Positions 1-8,809 are shown, counted from the first letter of the stretch. The stretch: 64,000 bases of DNA from Pseudomonadota bacterium (GCA_023390905.1 JAEWBY010000080.1:62001-126000), one strand, 5' to 3'. The notes: generated by a model not told the origin, from the letters alone. A program made the numbers and translations.

Positions 1-614
1 GCATCGCGATAGCCACGCAGGCGCTCGCGTGCATCGAAGTTGTCCTCCGGCCCGCCGATGAAAGCGATCCTGCGGTGCCCGGCCTCGAGCAGATGGCGGG
101 TCATCGCCAGCGCACCGCCGTAGTTGTCGATGCTCAGCACCGGATAGGTGGCGTCTTCCAACTGGGTATTGATCAGCACCACCGGTAGGGCCGACGGCAG
201 GTTGTCGGTGAGGAAGCCGGGGCGGTCGGTGTACGGCGAGAGCACCAGCAGGCCGTCGACGCGGCCGCGCATCGCGCGCAGCGCCTCGCCCTGCTCTTCG
301 GGATGGCCGTGGTAGCTCGACACCAGCAGATGCTGGCGGCGCGCGCGGGCGACGTGATCGATGCCGCGCACCAACTCAGAGAAGAATTCGCCGTAAAGAT
401 CGGGCAGCACCACGCCGATGGTCTGGGTGCGGCGGCTGCTCAGGCTGCGCGCGGCGGCGTGGGGCTGGTAGCGCAGGCGGTCGGCGGTCTCGACGACGTG
501 CTGGCGCACGGCATCGGCCACGTTGTCGTGGCCGTTGAGCGCTCGCGAGACGGTGGCCACGGAGACCCTCGCCTCCCGCGCCACGTCCTTGATGGTGACA
601 GCCGTACGCGCCAT
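1..614 (-). CDS. LacI-family transcriptional regulator (C-terminus outside window)
   Basis: Partial gene: about 204 codons are visible and the 3' end runs off the window. The N-terminus is a typical LacI helix-turn-helix (starts MARTAVTIKDVAREA, then VSVATVSRALNG), followed by a periplasmic-binding-like sensor domain (QTIGVVLPDLYGEFFSEL; LVLSPY; AFIGGP). The ATG is preceded by a strong GGAGGGG Shine-Dalgarno. The gene lies downstream of and co-directional with the GH3 beta-glucosidase gene, and the same TGTAAACGTTTTCA palindrome is present upstream of both. From this I infer an autoregulated repressor controlling beta-glucoside use. The inducer cannot be read from the sequence. Confidence 0.93.
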   Translation of the reverse strand, partial: MARTAVTIKDVAREARVSVATVSRALNGHDNVADAVRQHVVETADRLRYQPHAAARSLSSRRTQTIGVVLPDLYGEFFSELVRGIDHVARARRQHLLVSSYHGHPEEQGEALRAMRGRVDGLLVLSPYTDRPGFLTDNLPSALPVVLINTQLEDATYPVLSIDNYGGALAMTRHLLEAGHRRIAFIGGPEDNFDARERLRGYRD

Positions 615-656
615 TGAACCGCCCCTCCGCGGTCATGACTGGTGGTCGGAGCGGAC

Positions 657-670
657 TGTAAACGTTTTCA
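657..670. promoter_or_regulatory. LacI-type operator upstream of the regulator
   Basis: TGTAAACGTTTTCA is an imperfect palindrome with the central CG typical of LacI/GalR-family sites. It lies 43 bp upstream of the regulator start codon and is identical to the 14-mer in the beta-glucosidase promoter, so autoregulation is likely. Confidence 0.75.
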
Positions 671-717
671 AAACTGAATGTAAAGCCCAAGTTAGTTCCG
701 GGTTTACAGTCAGTGGA

Positions 718-731
718 ATCAAGCGTTTACA
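718..731. promoter_or_regulatory. Possible second, degenerate LacI-type operator
   Basis: ATCAAGCGTTTACA matches 10 of 14 positions of the TGAAAACGTTTACA site and keeps the CG centre and the full right half. Its centre is about 61 bp from the stronger site, close to six helical turns, which would suit looping. Weak evidence alone. Confidence 0.4.
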
Positions 732-838
732 GCCGCCTCTTCAAGCCCGCCGGATGATGCGACGCAGCAATTGCGTGCGCTGCGTCACCGGCTGGCCTTT
801 CAGCCGACATGCGGACATCGCATGTCCGGCACACGTCA

Positions 839-3103
839 TCAGCGGGCGCTGACTTCGAACTGCGCTTCGAGCGTCTGGGCCGAGCTTCCTCCCGCAAACA
901 CGGTGAAGGCGCCCGGCTCGACCACGCGCTTCATCGCCGCGTCGTACATCGCCAGATCCTCGAAGCCGAGCTTGAAGGTCACGGTCCTGGACTCGCCCGG
1001 CGCCAGTTCGACGCGTTCGAAGCCACGCAGCGCCTTGACCGGACGGGTTACCGTGGCCACGTCGTCGCGCACGTAGAGCTGCACGACCTCGGCGCCCGCG
1101 CGCGCGCCGGTGTTGGTCACCGTCACCGACACCTGCTGCGTGCCATCGGCGGCAATGCGCGGCTGCTGCAGGCTCAACTGGCTGTACTTGAACGTGGTGT
1201 AGCTCAGTCCATGGCCGAACGGATACAGCGGGGTCCACGGCACGTCGATGTACTTGGAGGTGTAGCGCTCTTCCTCGCGCGGCGGGCGGCCGGTGTTCTT
1301 GTGGTTGTAGTAGATCGGCACCTGGCCCACGTTGCGCGGGAAGGTCACCGGCAGCTTGCCGGACGGGTTGAAATCACCGAACACCACATCGGCGATCGCG
1401 TTGCCGCCTTCCACGCCGGGGAACCAGGCTTCCAGAATCGCCGGCACCTTCTCGCGCAGCGGCCCGATCGACAGCGGACGCCCATTGAGCAGCACGGCGG
1501 CGGTCGGCTTGCCGACCTGGGCCACGGCATCGGCCAGCGCCTGCTGCGCCCCGGGCAGATCCAGCGAGGTGCGATTGCGCGCTTCGGCGCTCATGTCCGG
1601 ATGCTCGCCGAGGAACAGCAGCACCGCGTCGGCCTGCCGGGCGATCTTCACCGCCTCGGCGATGCCGGCGGTCTCGCCGCCCTCGATCGTCGTGCCCTGA
1701 GCAAACAGCACCTTGGTTCCTGAACCCACGGCGGCGCGGATGCCGGCCAGCGGCGTCACGGTGTCCTCGTCGCGCCCGGCCCCGGCCCAGTTGCCGAGCA
1801 TCGCGCGCTGCAGATCCGCGAGCGGGCCGATGACGGCCAGCGTCCGGATCCTGTCCTTGGCCAGCGGCAGCGTGCCGTTGTTGTCCAGCAGCACCATCGA
1901 CTTGCGCGCCATGTCGCGTGCGGCGGCGCGGTTTTCCGGTGTCAGCGTACGGGCTTTCTCGCGCTCGACATCGCAGTAGCGATACGGTTCCTCGAACAGG
2001 CCCAGGCGGTACTTGGCGCGCAGCACGCGGCGCACGGAGTCATCCACGTACGACTGCGGCAGCTTGCCTGCGCGCACGGCGGCCGCCACGTCCTGCACGT
2101 AGATGCGGCTGACCATGTCGATGTCCACGCCGGCCTTCAGGCCGAGCGCGCCCGCATCGGCGCGACTGCCCGCCACGCCGTGCTTGAGCAGTTCTTCCAC
2201 GCCGGTGTAGTCGCTGACCAGTACGCCGTCCCAGCCCCATTCCTTGCGCAGCACGTCCTGGATCAGATGAGCGTTGGCATGCATCGGCGTGCCGCCGATC
2301 TCGTTGAACGAGGCCATCACCGACTGCGCGCCCGCATCGACGGCTGCCTTGAACGGCGGCAGGTAGATCTCGCGCAGCGTGCGCTCGGAGATGTCGGCGA
2401 CGTTGTAGTCGCGTCCGCCCTCGGCCGCACCATAGGCGACGAAATGCTTGGCGGTCGCCAGCAGGCTGTCGTCGGCGCCGAGCTTGTCGCCCTGGAAGCC
2501 GCGCACGCGCGCGGCCGCCAGCACCGAGCCCAGGTACGGATCCTCGCCCGCACCTTCGACGATGCGGCCCCAGCGCGGTTCGCGGGTCACGTCCACCATC
2601 GGCGCATAGGTCCAGTGGATGCCGTAGCCGGCCGCCTCGCGCGCGGCCACGCGAGCGGCGTTCTGCACTTCGGCAGGATCGAAGCTGGCCGCTTCGCCCA
2701 GCGGCACCGGGAAGATGGTCCGATAGCCGTGGATCACGTCGTAGCCGAACATCAGCGGGATGCCCAGCCGCGACTCCTCGACCGCGATCTTCTGCAGGCG
2801 GCAGGTCAGTTCCGCGCCCTGGGTACCGAGGAACGAGCCGATCTCGCCGCGGCGGATTTCTTCCTCCCCGCCCGCGCGCGCGGCAGCGCCGGTGTCATTG
2901 CCGATGGCGGGCGGCTGGTTGAGCTGGCCGAGCTTTTCTTCCAGCGTCATCTTCGCCAGCAGCGCCTCGACGAAGGCTTTCTCGCCGGCCGGCGGCGTGG
3001 TTTTGGCCGCCAGGGCGGGCCCGGCAATCGCGGTGGCGATGGCCGCGGCCAACCACAGGCCGCGCACGCGCGCGAGCGCGCGCCGGTCAGGACGTGTCTG
3101 CAT
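839..3103 (-). CDS. bglX: Periplasmic beta-glucosidase, glycoside hydrolase family 3
   Basis: 754 aa, close to the roughly 765 aa of E. coli BglX. It removes terminal glucose from beta-glucosides and cello-oligosaccharides in the periplasm. A Sec signal peptide occupies about residues 1-32. The GH3 N-domain is clear (KHFVAYGAAEGGRDYN, SFNEIGG), with the nucleophile Asp in VLVSDYTG. The GH3 C-domain follows (FLGEHPDMSAEA, NPSGKLPVTFP) and then a fibronectin-III-like tail (EVVQLYVRD). An in-frame start 17 codons upstream exists, but it would overlap the promoter and operator; the chosen ATG has a good AGGGAGGAAAGG ribosome site. The LacI regulator gene follows on the same strand. Confidence 0.95.
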   Translation of the reverse strand: MQTRPDRRALARVRGLWLAAAIATAIAGPALAAKTTPPAGEKAFVEALLAKMTLEEKLGQLNQPPAIGNDTGAAARAGGEEEIRRGEIGSFLGTQGAELTCRLQKIAVEESRLGIPLMFGYDVIHGYRTIFPVPLGEAASFDPAEVQNAARVAAREAAGYGIHWTYAPMVDVTREPRWGRIVEGAGEDPYLGSVLAAARVRGFQGDKLGADDSLLATAKHFVAYGAAEGGRDYNVADISERTLREIYLPPFKAAVDAGAQSVMASFNEIGGTPMHANAHLIQDVLRKEWGWDGVLVSDYTGVEELLKHGVAGSRADAGALGLKAGVDIDMVSRIYVQDVAAAVRAGKLPQSYVDDSVRRVLRAKYRLGLFEEPYRYCDVEREKARTLTPENRAAARDMARKSMVLLDNNGTLPLAKDRIRTLAVIGPLADLQRAMLGNWAGAGRDEDTVTPLAGIRAAVGSGTKVLFAQGTTIEGGETAGIAEAVKIARQADAVLLFLGEHPDMSAEARNRTSLDLPGAQQALADAVAQVGKPTAAVLLNGRPLSIGPLREKVPAILEAWFPGVEGGNAIADVVFGDFNPSGKLPVTFPRNVGQVPIYYNHKNTGRPPREEERYTSKYIDVPWTPLYPFGHGLSYTTFKYSQLSLQQPRIAADGTQQVSVTVTNTGARAGAEVVQLYVRDDVATVTRPVKALRGFERVELAPGESRTVTFKLGFEDLAMYDAAMKRVVEPGAFTVFAGGSSAQTLEAQFEVSAR

Positions 3104-3133
3104 GAAACCTTTCCTCCCTAAGACAAGGGCCGG

Positions 3134-3161
3134 AATGTAAACGTTTTCATGCAAAGTTCAA
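3134..3161 (-). promoter_or_regulatory. Promoter of the beta-glucosidase gene with overlapping LacI-type operator
   Basis: On the minus strand a TTGAAC -35-like box (3156-3161) and a TACATT -10-like box (3134-3139) are separated by 16 bp. The 14-bp LacI-type palindrome (TGTAAACGTTTTCA on the plus strand, 3136-3149) covers most of the spacer and the -10, as expected for a repressor that blocks polymerase. Not verified experimentally. Confidence 0.6.
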
Positions 3162-3183
3162 AGACGCACGGCAGCAACCGGAA

Positions 3184-3459
3184 TCAGCCCCGCTCCCCGG
3201 GCGTGCGGGCCTGGATGGAGAGGGCGTGGATGTCGGTGGTCATCATGTCGCCCAGCGCCGCGTACACCGCGCGATGCCGGGCCAGCGGGAGCTTGCCGGC
3301 GAACGCCTGGCTGACGATGCGTACATTGAAATGTCCGCGGCCATCGCGAGCGCCCTCATGCCCGGCATGGCGGTGGCTGTCGTCCTCCACTTCCAGGTGT
3401 TCGGGCTGAAACGCCTGCACCAGCGCGGCGCGGATGCGCTCGACCCTCTCGCCCGTCAT
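3184..3459 (-). CDS. bolA: BolA-family protein
   Basis: 91 aa, normal for the family. It carries the BolA signature: an N-terminal amphipathic helix (MTGERVERIRAALVQAF), a beta strand with VEDDSHRHAGHEG, then SQAFAGKLPLARHRAVYAAL and the conserved His in DIHALSI. BolA proteins work with monothiol glutaredoxins in iron-sulfur handling and affect stress morphology and biofilm. The start overlaps the stop of the upstream YciI-like gene by four bases, so the two are translationally coupled. The C-terminus is Arg/Gly-rich and short. Confidence 0.93.
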   Translation of the reverse strand: MTGERVERIRAALVQAFQPEHLEVEDDSHRHAGHEGARDGRGHFNVRIVSQAFAGKLPLARHRAVYAALGDMMTTDIHALSIQARTPGERG

Positions 3460-3755
3460 GGCAGCACCTTGCGGAATGGGCGCACGTCGACCCGCGCATA
3501 GACCCCGGCTTCCACATAGGGATCGGCATCGGCCCAGGCGCGGGCGGCGGCCAACGATTCGAACTCGGCGATGACGATGCTGCCGCTGAACCCGGCCTCG
3601 CCCGGATCCTCGGCGTCGATGGCCGGGCACGGGCCGGCGAGCAGCAGGCGACCTTCATCGCGCAGCGCGGTCAATCGCGCCAGGTGCGCCGTCCGCGCCG
3701 CCAACCGTCGCGCCAGCACGCCCTCGCCATCATGCCCTTCAATCGCGTACCACAT
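3456..3755 (-). CDS. YciI-family protein
   Basis: 99 aa single-domain ferredoxin-like YciI protein. It opens with MWYAIEGHDGEGVLARR, has the conserved THLARL segment, GPCPAIDAEDPGEAGFSGS and the closing DPYVEAGVYARVDVRPF. YciI proteins are small and probably enzymatic, with an Asp/His active-site pair; the physiological substrate is mostly unknown. The ATG is preceded by AGGAGT. It is first in a two-gene unit with bolA, an arrangement common in Xanthomonadaceae-like genomes. Confidence 0.92.
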   Translation of the reverse strand: MWYAIEGHDGEGVLARRLAARTAHLARLTALRDEGRLLLAGPCPAIDAEDPGEAGFSGSIVIAEFESLAAARAWADADPYVEAGVYARVDVRPFRKVLP

Positions 3756-4136
3756 GCCGACTCCTGATTCTGCCCCTGAACGGAACACCGATTGTACGTG
3801 CCGGCGGGAGGGCCTCCGGCCCCGCGCTATGGACACGTCCGTCCGCAGGGCTTACTCTTGAGACCAATGCACGGCCGGAAGCAGCGGCCCGTCGGGGATT
3901 CCCAGGCAATGCACCGGCGCCCGTCCCGGGTTCGGCCATCCGCCATCGACGCTCGATTCGCTGCCCCCCATCGGCCGCGCCGACGACCTTCTCGCTGTCG
4001 GTCGCCGCACTTCAGGCGGCGTCTCTGCTTGTTTTGTTGATGTACGGCAACGCGTGCCCGCGCCAAGGGTGACAGCCCGACTGTCATGGCCGGTGGCGCA
4101 TCCGCTCACTGTGACTTGCACTACGGCTGTAACTTG
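3756..4136. other. Intergenic region between divergent yciI and scpA
   Basis: About 380 bp between divergent genes. Overlapping frames are open in both directions, but none has a ribosome site or recognisable protein. It must hold promoters for both flanking transcripts. I see no convincing -35/-10 pair. Confidence 0.4.
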
Positions 4137-5042
4137 ATGAGCTCCGAACTCGCGCACGACGCGAACCCGCCCAGCCAGTCCCCCCATCCGCAGCAGCAGG
4201 AAATGCCGCTGGCGGTGGTGCATGGGCAGCCGGTGCTGCAGATTCCGCAGGATCTCTACATTCCGCCGGACGCACTGGAAGTCATCCTGGATGCGTTCGA
4301 AGGTCCGCTGGATCTGCTGCTGTACCTGATCCGCCGGCAGAACCTCGACATTCTCGACATCCCGGTGGCGGAGATCACGCGCCAGTACGTGGACTACATC
4401 AACGTGATGCAGGAGCTGCGCTTCGAACTGGCGGCCGAGTATCTGGTGATGGCCGCGATCCTGGCCGAGATCAAGTCGCGCATGCTGCTGCCGCGACCGG
4501 TGAGCGAAGAAGGCGATGAAGCCGATCCGCGCGCCGAACTGGTCCGCCGCCTGCAGGAGTACGAGCGTTTCAAGCAGGCCGCCGAGGATCTGGACGCCCT
4601 GCCCCGCCAGGATCGCGACACCACCCCCGTGCAGGCGCACGTGCCGGATCGCGCTTCGGTCCGCCTGCCGCCGCCGGTGGATCTGAAGGAAATGCTGCTG
4701 GCGCTGCACGACGTGCTCAAGCGCGCCGAGCTGTTCAGCGGCCACGCCATCAAGCGCGAAGCACTGAGCGTGCGCCAGCGCATGGGCGATGTGCTGTCGC
4801 GGCTGGACGATGGCAAGTTCCACCGTTTCGAATCGATGTTCACCGCCGAGGAAGGCAAGCTCGGCGTGCTGGTGACCTTCCTGGCGATGCTGGAACTGGC
4901 CAAGGAACAGCTGCTCGACATCGTGCAGGAAGCACCGCTGGCGCCGATCTACATCAAGTCGCTGGCGCTGAACAACACCAACGAACCGCTGCAGTTCTCC
5001 AGCGAGTTCGATGACAGCGACGCCGCCAACGACGCAACATGA
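4137..5042 (+). CDS. scpA: Segregation and condensation protein A
   Basis: About 301 aa kleisin. ScpA links Smc head domains and binds ScpB to form the bacterial condensin. The family core starts at about residue 40 (FEGPLDLLLYLIRRQNLDILDIPVAEIT), with AAEYLVMAAILAEIKSRMLLP and the C-terminal winged-helix segment (VTFLAMLELAKEQLLDI). The start is uncertain: ATGs at 4086, 4137 and 4203 are all in frame and none has a strong Shine-Dalgarno. 4203 begins the conserved block MPLAVVHGQP. ScpB follows after 58 bp. The N-terminal extension before the kleisin helix is Pro/Gln-rich. Confidence 0.93.
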   Translation: MSSELAHDANPPSQSPHPQQQEMPLAVVHGQPVLQIPQDLYIPPDALEVILDAFEGPLDLLLYLIRRQNLDILDIPVAEITRQYVDYINVMQELRFELAAEYLVMAAILAEIKSRMLLPRPVSEEGDEADPRAELVRRLQEYERFKQAAEDLDALPRQDRDTTPVQAHVPDRASVRLPPPVDLKEMLLALHDVLKRAELFSGHAIKREALSVRQRMGDVLSRLDDGKFHRFESMFTAEEGKLGVLVTFLAMLELAKEQLLDIVQEAPLAPIYIKSLALNNTNEPLQFSSEFDDSDAANDAT

Positions 5043-5100
5043 CGGCCGCACCGATGCGGCGCACGCGACATTCCACCTACTGACGTTCCCTGCTCTGCTG

Positions 5101-6024
5101 ATGGATCAAACTCTCGTCAATCGCATCGTCGAAGCCGCGCTGATGGCGGCCAGCCAGCCCCTGACGCTGGCGCAACTGCACGGATTGTTCCCCGAAGAAG
5201 AACCCGCGCCGGCCGGCAGCGTCGAACGCGCGCTGGAAGAACTGCGCGAAGCCTGCGCCGATCGCGGTGTGGAACTGGTGGAAGTGGCTTCCGGCTTCCG
5301 CTACCAGGTCAAGGCCGACGTGCACGCCTGGGTCGCGCGGTTGTGGACCGAACGCAAGACCAAATATTCGCGCGCCACGCTGGAGACGCTCGCGCTGATC
5401 GCCTATCGGCAGCCGATCACGCGCGGCGAGATCGAACAGGTGCGCGGCGTGGCGGTGAGCAGCAACATCATCCAGGCACTGGAGGAACGCGAATGGATCC
5501 GCGTGGTCGGCCATCGCGACGTACCGGGCAAGCCTGCGCTGTTCGGCACGACCAAAGGCTTCCTGGACTATTTCGGCCTCAAGCGCCTGGATGAGCTGCC
5601 GCCGCTGTCCGAACTCAAGGACATCGGCGATCTGGAGCCGCAACTGCCGCTGGATCAGGCGCCAATGCCGGCCGGAGCAGCGCTCGATGCGGACGGTGAG
5701 TCCGGATCCGGCGATCACGACGCCGACATCGACCACGACGCATCGGCCGGTGACCACGCCGACGCGGCCGCCGACGATGATGGCCACACCCCGCACCACC
5801 GCGATGCAGGCACGGAAGCCGGTGATGACGCATCGCAGGAAGCACCCTCCACGGCCGATCAGGACGATGGCCGCACTGCGTCCCGGAACGAATCCGGCGA
5901 CGCGCTCACGGACGAGCCCCGTGACGACGACGCCGATGACGGCGTGGTCGATTCAAACCCCAACCAAGATGACGACGCCGAACGCCTCGATGAAGGCCAG
6001 GTCTCGTCGGAGCAGAAATCATGA
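5101..6024 (+). CDS. scpB: Segregation and condensation protein B with long acidic tail
   Basis: 307 aa, longer than the roughly 200 aa typical of ScpB. Residues 1-185 form the two winged-helix domains (MDQTLVNRIVEAALMAASQP; SRATLETLALIAYRQPITRGE; KPALFGTTKGFLDYFGL). Beyond about residue 190 the protein is a low-complexity tail dominated by Asp, Ala, His and Glu. I chose the ATG at 5101 because it begins the conserved domain; the frame is open upstream. It overlaps rluB by ATGA. ScpB dimers bind the ScpA linker in the Smc complex. Acidic tails on ScpB occur in related proteobacteria, but their role is unclear. Confidence 0.93.
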   Translation: MDQTLVNRIVEAALMAASQPLTLAQLHGLFPEEEPAPAGSVERALEELREACADRGVELVEVASGFRYQVKADVHAWVARLWTERKTKYSRATLETLALIAYRQPITRGEIEQVRGVAVSSNIIQALEEREWIRVVGHRDVPGKPALFGTTKGFLDYFGLKRLDELPPLSELKDIGDLEPQLPLDQAPMPAGAALDADGESGSGDHDADIDHDASAGDHADAAADDDGHTPHHRDAGTEAGDDASQEAPSTADQDDGRTASRNESGDALTDEPRDDDADDGVVDSNPNQDDDAERLDEGQVSSEQKS

Positions 6025-7646
6025 GCACTACCCCCCGCAACAAACTTTCGCTCAAGCGCGACACCGCCGCCGAAGCCCCCGCCGCCCGGCTCGAGGAACG
6101 CCTGCACAAGGTGCTGGCGCAGGCCGGGCTGGGCTCACGCCGTGCGCTGGAACAGCGCATCGCCGATGGCCTGGTGAAGGTCAATGGCGAGACCGCGCAG
6201 GTCGGCATGAGCGTCAAGAGCGGTGACAAGATCGAACTCGACGGGCGCCAGTTCGTCGCCAGCGCGCTGACCGAACCGGCGCGCGTGCTGATGTACAACA
6301 AGCCCGAGGGTGAAGTGACCACCCGCGAGGATCCCGAAGGCCGCCCGACGGTGTTCGAGGCGCTGCCGGTGCTCAAGGGCGCGCGCTGGATCGCGATCGG
6401 CCGCCTGGACATCAACACCACCGGCCTGCTGCTGCTGACCACCGACGGTGAGCTCGCCAACGCGATGATGCATCCGTCCTACGAGGTCGAGCGCGAATAC
6501 GTGGTGCGCGTGCGCGCGCCGGAAGGCCAGGAAACGGTGCCGGACAACATCGTCGATCGCCTGCAGCGTGGCGTCGCGCTCGATGATGGCCCGGCGAAGT
6601 TCGACGAGATCGAACGCATCGGCGGCACCGATTCGCACGATTGGTTCCGCGTGGTGGTCAAGGAAGGCCGCAACCGCGAAGTGCGCCGCCTGTGGGAATC
6701 GCAGGGCTGCCAGGTCAGCCGCCTCAAGCGCGTGCGCTATGGCCGCATCGCCCTGCCGCAGCCGCTGCTGCGCGGTCAGTCGCAGGAACTGGCGGACGCG
6801 CAGGTCGAAGCGCTGCGCAAGGAACTCGGACTGGAAGACGGCGCGCCGGCCGCGCTGACGCTGCAACCGGTGATCGGCCAGCGCCGCGCCGCCAAGTCCA
6901 CCGTGCATGTCTCGCGCGAAGGCCGCAGCCAGGGCTACGTCAACGGCCACAACACCGCCGATGAAGGCCGCGAACTGCGCCGCTTCGATCATGTGCGCGA
7001 GGATCGCGGCCGGGGTCGCGGCAAGAAGCCCCATGGCGGCCTGACCGTCAGCGGCGAGGCCGCCGCGCGCCAGTCGCAGAAGCCGTTCAAGCAGCGCAAG
7101 ATGAAAGGTCCCAAGCCGCTGCCCGATGGCAATCCCGCCGCGTTCCGCACCTGGTACGTGCCCGAAGGCGTGGACACCGGCCCGACCGGTCATCGCAACG
7201 CCGGCCCCAAGAAGCCCTACGGCGGCAAGCCGGGCGGCCGTCCCGGTGGTCCGCGCAAGCCGGGCGGCGGCGGATTCGGCAACGAATTCGGCGGATTCGG
7301 CGAGTCGCGGAGTCCTCGCGGCGCCGGCACGGGGGAATCGCGCGGTCCGCGTGGCGCCGGTGCGGGCAAGCCGCAGCGCGCGGCGCGTCCGTACGGGCAT
7401 CCGGGCAACGCACCGAGCTTCCCGTCCGATCACGCCACGCCGGGCGGCTTCAGCCCCTACGGCCAACCGCGCGGCCCGCGTCCGCAGGGGCGTCCGGGCG
7501 GCGGCGGTCCCCGTCCGCAGAACGCCAACGGTCCGCGCCCGGGCAATCGTCCGGGCGGCAACCGTGGGCCGGGCGGACGTCCCGGTGGCGGCGGTCCGCG
7601 TCCGGGCGGCAACCGCTCACGCGGCGGCGGTCACCACGGCGGATGA
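6021..7646 (+). CDS. rluB: 23S rRNA pseudouridine(2605) synthase with RG-rich tail
   Basis: 541 aa against about 290 for E. coli RluB. An S4 RNA-binding domain lies at about 25-75 (ERLHKVLAQAGLGSRRALEQ). The RsuA/RluB catalytic domain follows, with the catalytic Asp130 in GRLDINTTGLLLLT and the closing EGRNREVRRLW motif. Residues after about 280 are not conserved, and the last 150 or so are Gly/Pro/Arg-rich (RPGG, GGGPRP-type repeats), resembling RGG RNA-binding tails. It modifies U2605 of 23S rRNA (E. coli numbering). It is translationally coupled to scpB and followed by an intrinsic terminator. Confidence 0.93.
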   Translation: MSTTPRNKLSLKRDTAAEAPAARLEERLHKVLAQAGLGSRRALEQRIADGLVKVNGETAQVGMSVKSGDKIELDGRQFVASALTEPARVLMYNKPEGEVTTREDPEGRPTVFEALPVLKGARWIAIGRLDINTTGLLLLTTDGELANAMMHPSYEVEREYVVRVRAPEGQETVPDNIVDRLQRGVALDDGPAKFDEIERIGGTDSHDWFRVVVKEGRNREVRRLWESQGCQVSRLKRVRYGRIALPQPLLRGQSQELADAQVEALRKELGLEDGAPAALTLQPVIGQRRAAKSTVHVSREGRSQGYVNGHNTADEGRELRRFDHVREDRGRGRGKKPHGGLTVSGEAAARQSQKPFKQRKMKGPKPLPDGNPAAFRTWYVPEGVDTGPTGHRNAGPKKPYGGKPGGRPGGPRKPGGGGFGNEFGGFGESRSPRGAGTGESRGPRGAGAGKPQRAARPYGHPGNAPSFPSDHATPGGFSPYGQPRGPRPQGRPGGGGPRPQNANGPRPGNRPGGNRGPGGRPGGGGPRPGGNRSRGGGHHGG

Positions 7647-7667
7647 CCGAGCGAACCCGATGACGGA

Positions 7668-7692
7668 AGAAAGGGCGCGATGCGCCCTTTCT
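7668..7692 (+). terminator. Intrinsic terminator after rluB
   Basis: Perfect 11-bp stem (7668-7678 with 7682-7692; GAAAGGGCGC and GCGCCCTTTC core) with a GAT loop. The U-tract is pyrimidine-rich rather than all T. It lies 21 bp past the rluB stop. Confidence 0.8.
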
Positions 7693-7981
7693 CTTGCCGG
7701 TGCGCCGCATGCCTCGAGCGCGCCTGCATGCACACGCGCGCGTGATGTGTGGGTGCGAACGCGGGACGCCGCGGGCAGTCCGCTTGCCGCATCGATGCCC
7801 CTGTCACTCCCGCATCGGCGGGCGGCTACTCCGCGATGGCTGTGATGCCGTCGTTGCGCCGAATCCACTGCATCGATGCGTGCGTGAAGCGCGAACAGCA
7901 CGGGTTGCCGCTTGCGCTGGATCAAGGCCGGCATGTCGCGGTCGGCTACAATGAGCCGTTCGAATCATTCCCCACGCGCCC
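7693..7981. other. Intergenic region before fpr with a possible -10 box
   Basis: No credible gene is present in this stretch. A GGCTACAATG element (TACAAT at 7947-7952), 29 bp before the fpr ATG, fits an extended -10 promoter. No good -35 is visible at the right distance. The short palindrome CCCGCATCGGCGGG (about 7808-7821) is unexplained. Confidence 0.4.
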
Positions 7982-8761
7982 ATGTCTTCCGCTTTTGGCA
8001 CCGAAACGGTGCTGGACGTCCGTCACTGGACCGACGACTACTTCAGCTTCACCACCACCCGCGACGATGGTTTCCGCTTCGACAACGGCCAGTTCGTGAT
8101 GATCGGCCTGCCGGTCGACGGCAAGCCGCTGATGCGCGCGTATTCGATCGCCAGCGCCAACTGGGAAGAGCAGCTCGAGTTCTTCAGCATCAAGGTCGCC
8201 AATGGTCCGCTGACTTCGCGCCTGCAGCACATCAAGCCGGGCGATGAAATCCTGATCGGCCGCAAGCCCACCGGCACGCTGCTCATCAGCGATCTGCATC
8301 CGGGCCGCAACCTCTATCTGCTGGGCACCGGAACCGGACTGGCGCCGTGGCTGTCGATCATCAAGGATCCGGAAACCTACGAGCGCTTCCACAAGGTGAT
8401 CCTCACCCACGGCGTGCGAAGCGTGCAGGATCTGGCCTACCGGGATTATTTCGAGAAGGAACTGCCGCAGCACGAATTCCTCGGCGAGGTGATTCGCCAG
8501 AAACTGCTCTATTACCCGGCCGTGAGCCGCGAGGAATTCCCCAACCGCGGCCGCCTGACCGACCTGATGGCGTCGGGGAAGATGATGGAAACCCTCGGCA
8601 TCGAAGCGCTGGATGCCGAACACGATCGCGCGATGATCTGCGGCAGTCCGCAGATGCTGGCCGATTTCCGCGCCCTGCTCGATGGCCGTGGCTTCACCGC
8701 CGCGCCGCGCATCGGCACGGCCGGGCAATACGTGTTCGAACGCGCCTTCGTCGAAAAGTAG
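7982..8761 (+). CDS. fpr: Ferredoxin--NADP(+) reductase
   Basis: 259 aa, matching bacterial Fpr (about 250-260). A flavodoxin/ferredoxin reductase that moves electrons between NADPH and ferredoxin or flavodoxin, with roles in oxidative stress and Fe-S assembly. FAD binding is shown by RAYSIASANWEEQLEFFS, the diphosphate loop by GPLTSRLQHIKPGD, and the NADP domain by YLLGTGTGLAPWLSII and MICGSPQML. The C-terminus ends FVEK, one residue after an aromatic-containing YVFERAFVEK tail as in proteobacterial Fpr. It is monocistronic, with a hairpin downstream. Confidence 0.95.
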   Translation: MSSAFGTETVLDVRHWTDDYFSFTTTRDDGFRFDNGQFVMIGLPVDGKPLMRAYSIASANWEEQLEFFSIKVANGPLTSRLQHIKPGDEILIGRKPTGTLLISDLHPGRNLYLLGTGTGLAPWLSIIKDPETYERFHKVILTHGVRSVQDLAYRDYFEKELPQHEFLGEVIRQKLLYYPAVSREEFPNRGRLTDLMASGKMMETLGIEALDAEHDRAMICGSPQMLADFRALLDGRGFTAAPRIGTAGQYVFERAFVEK

Positions 8762-8773
8762 ACAGCGCTGAAA

Positions 8774-8809
8774 CCGGAACAGCATGCACCGGCGTCGACG
8801 CTGTTCCGG
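8774..8809. terminator. Hairpin between convergent fpr and 8850-9251 gene
   Basis: 10-bp perfect stem CCGGAACAGC / GCTGTTCCGG (8774-8783 with 8800-8809) and a 16-nt loop between convergent genes. There is no U-tract on either side, so bidirectional termination is only probable. Confidence 0.45.

Noticed and set aside
7200..7640. Repetitive Gly/Arg/Pro codons at the end of rluB as a CRISPR or tandem DNA repeat
   Set aside because: Repeats are irregular in length, encode a continuous RG-rich tail in frame, and lack spacers.
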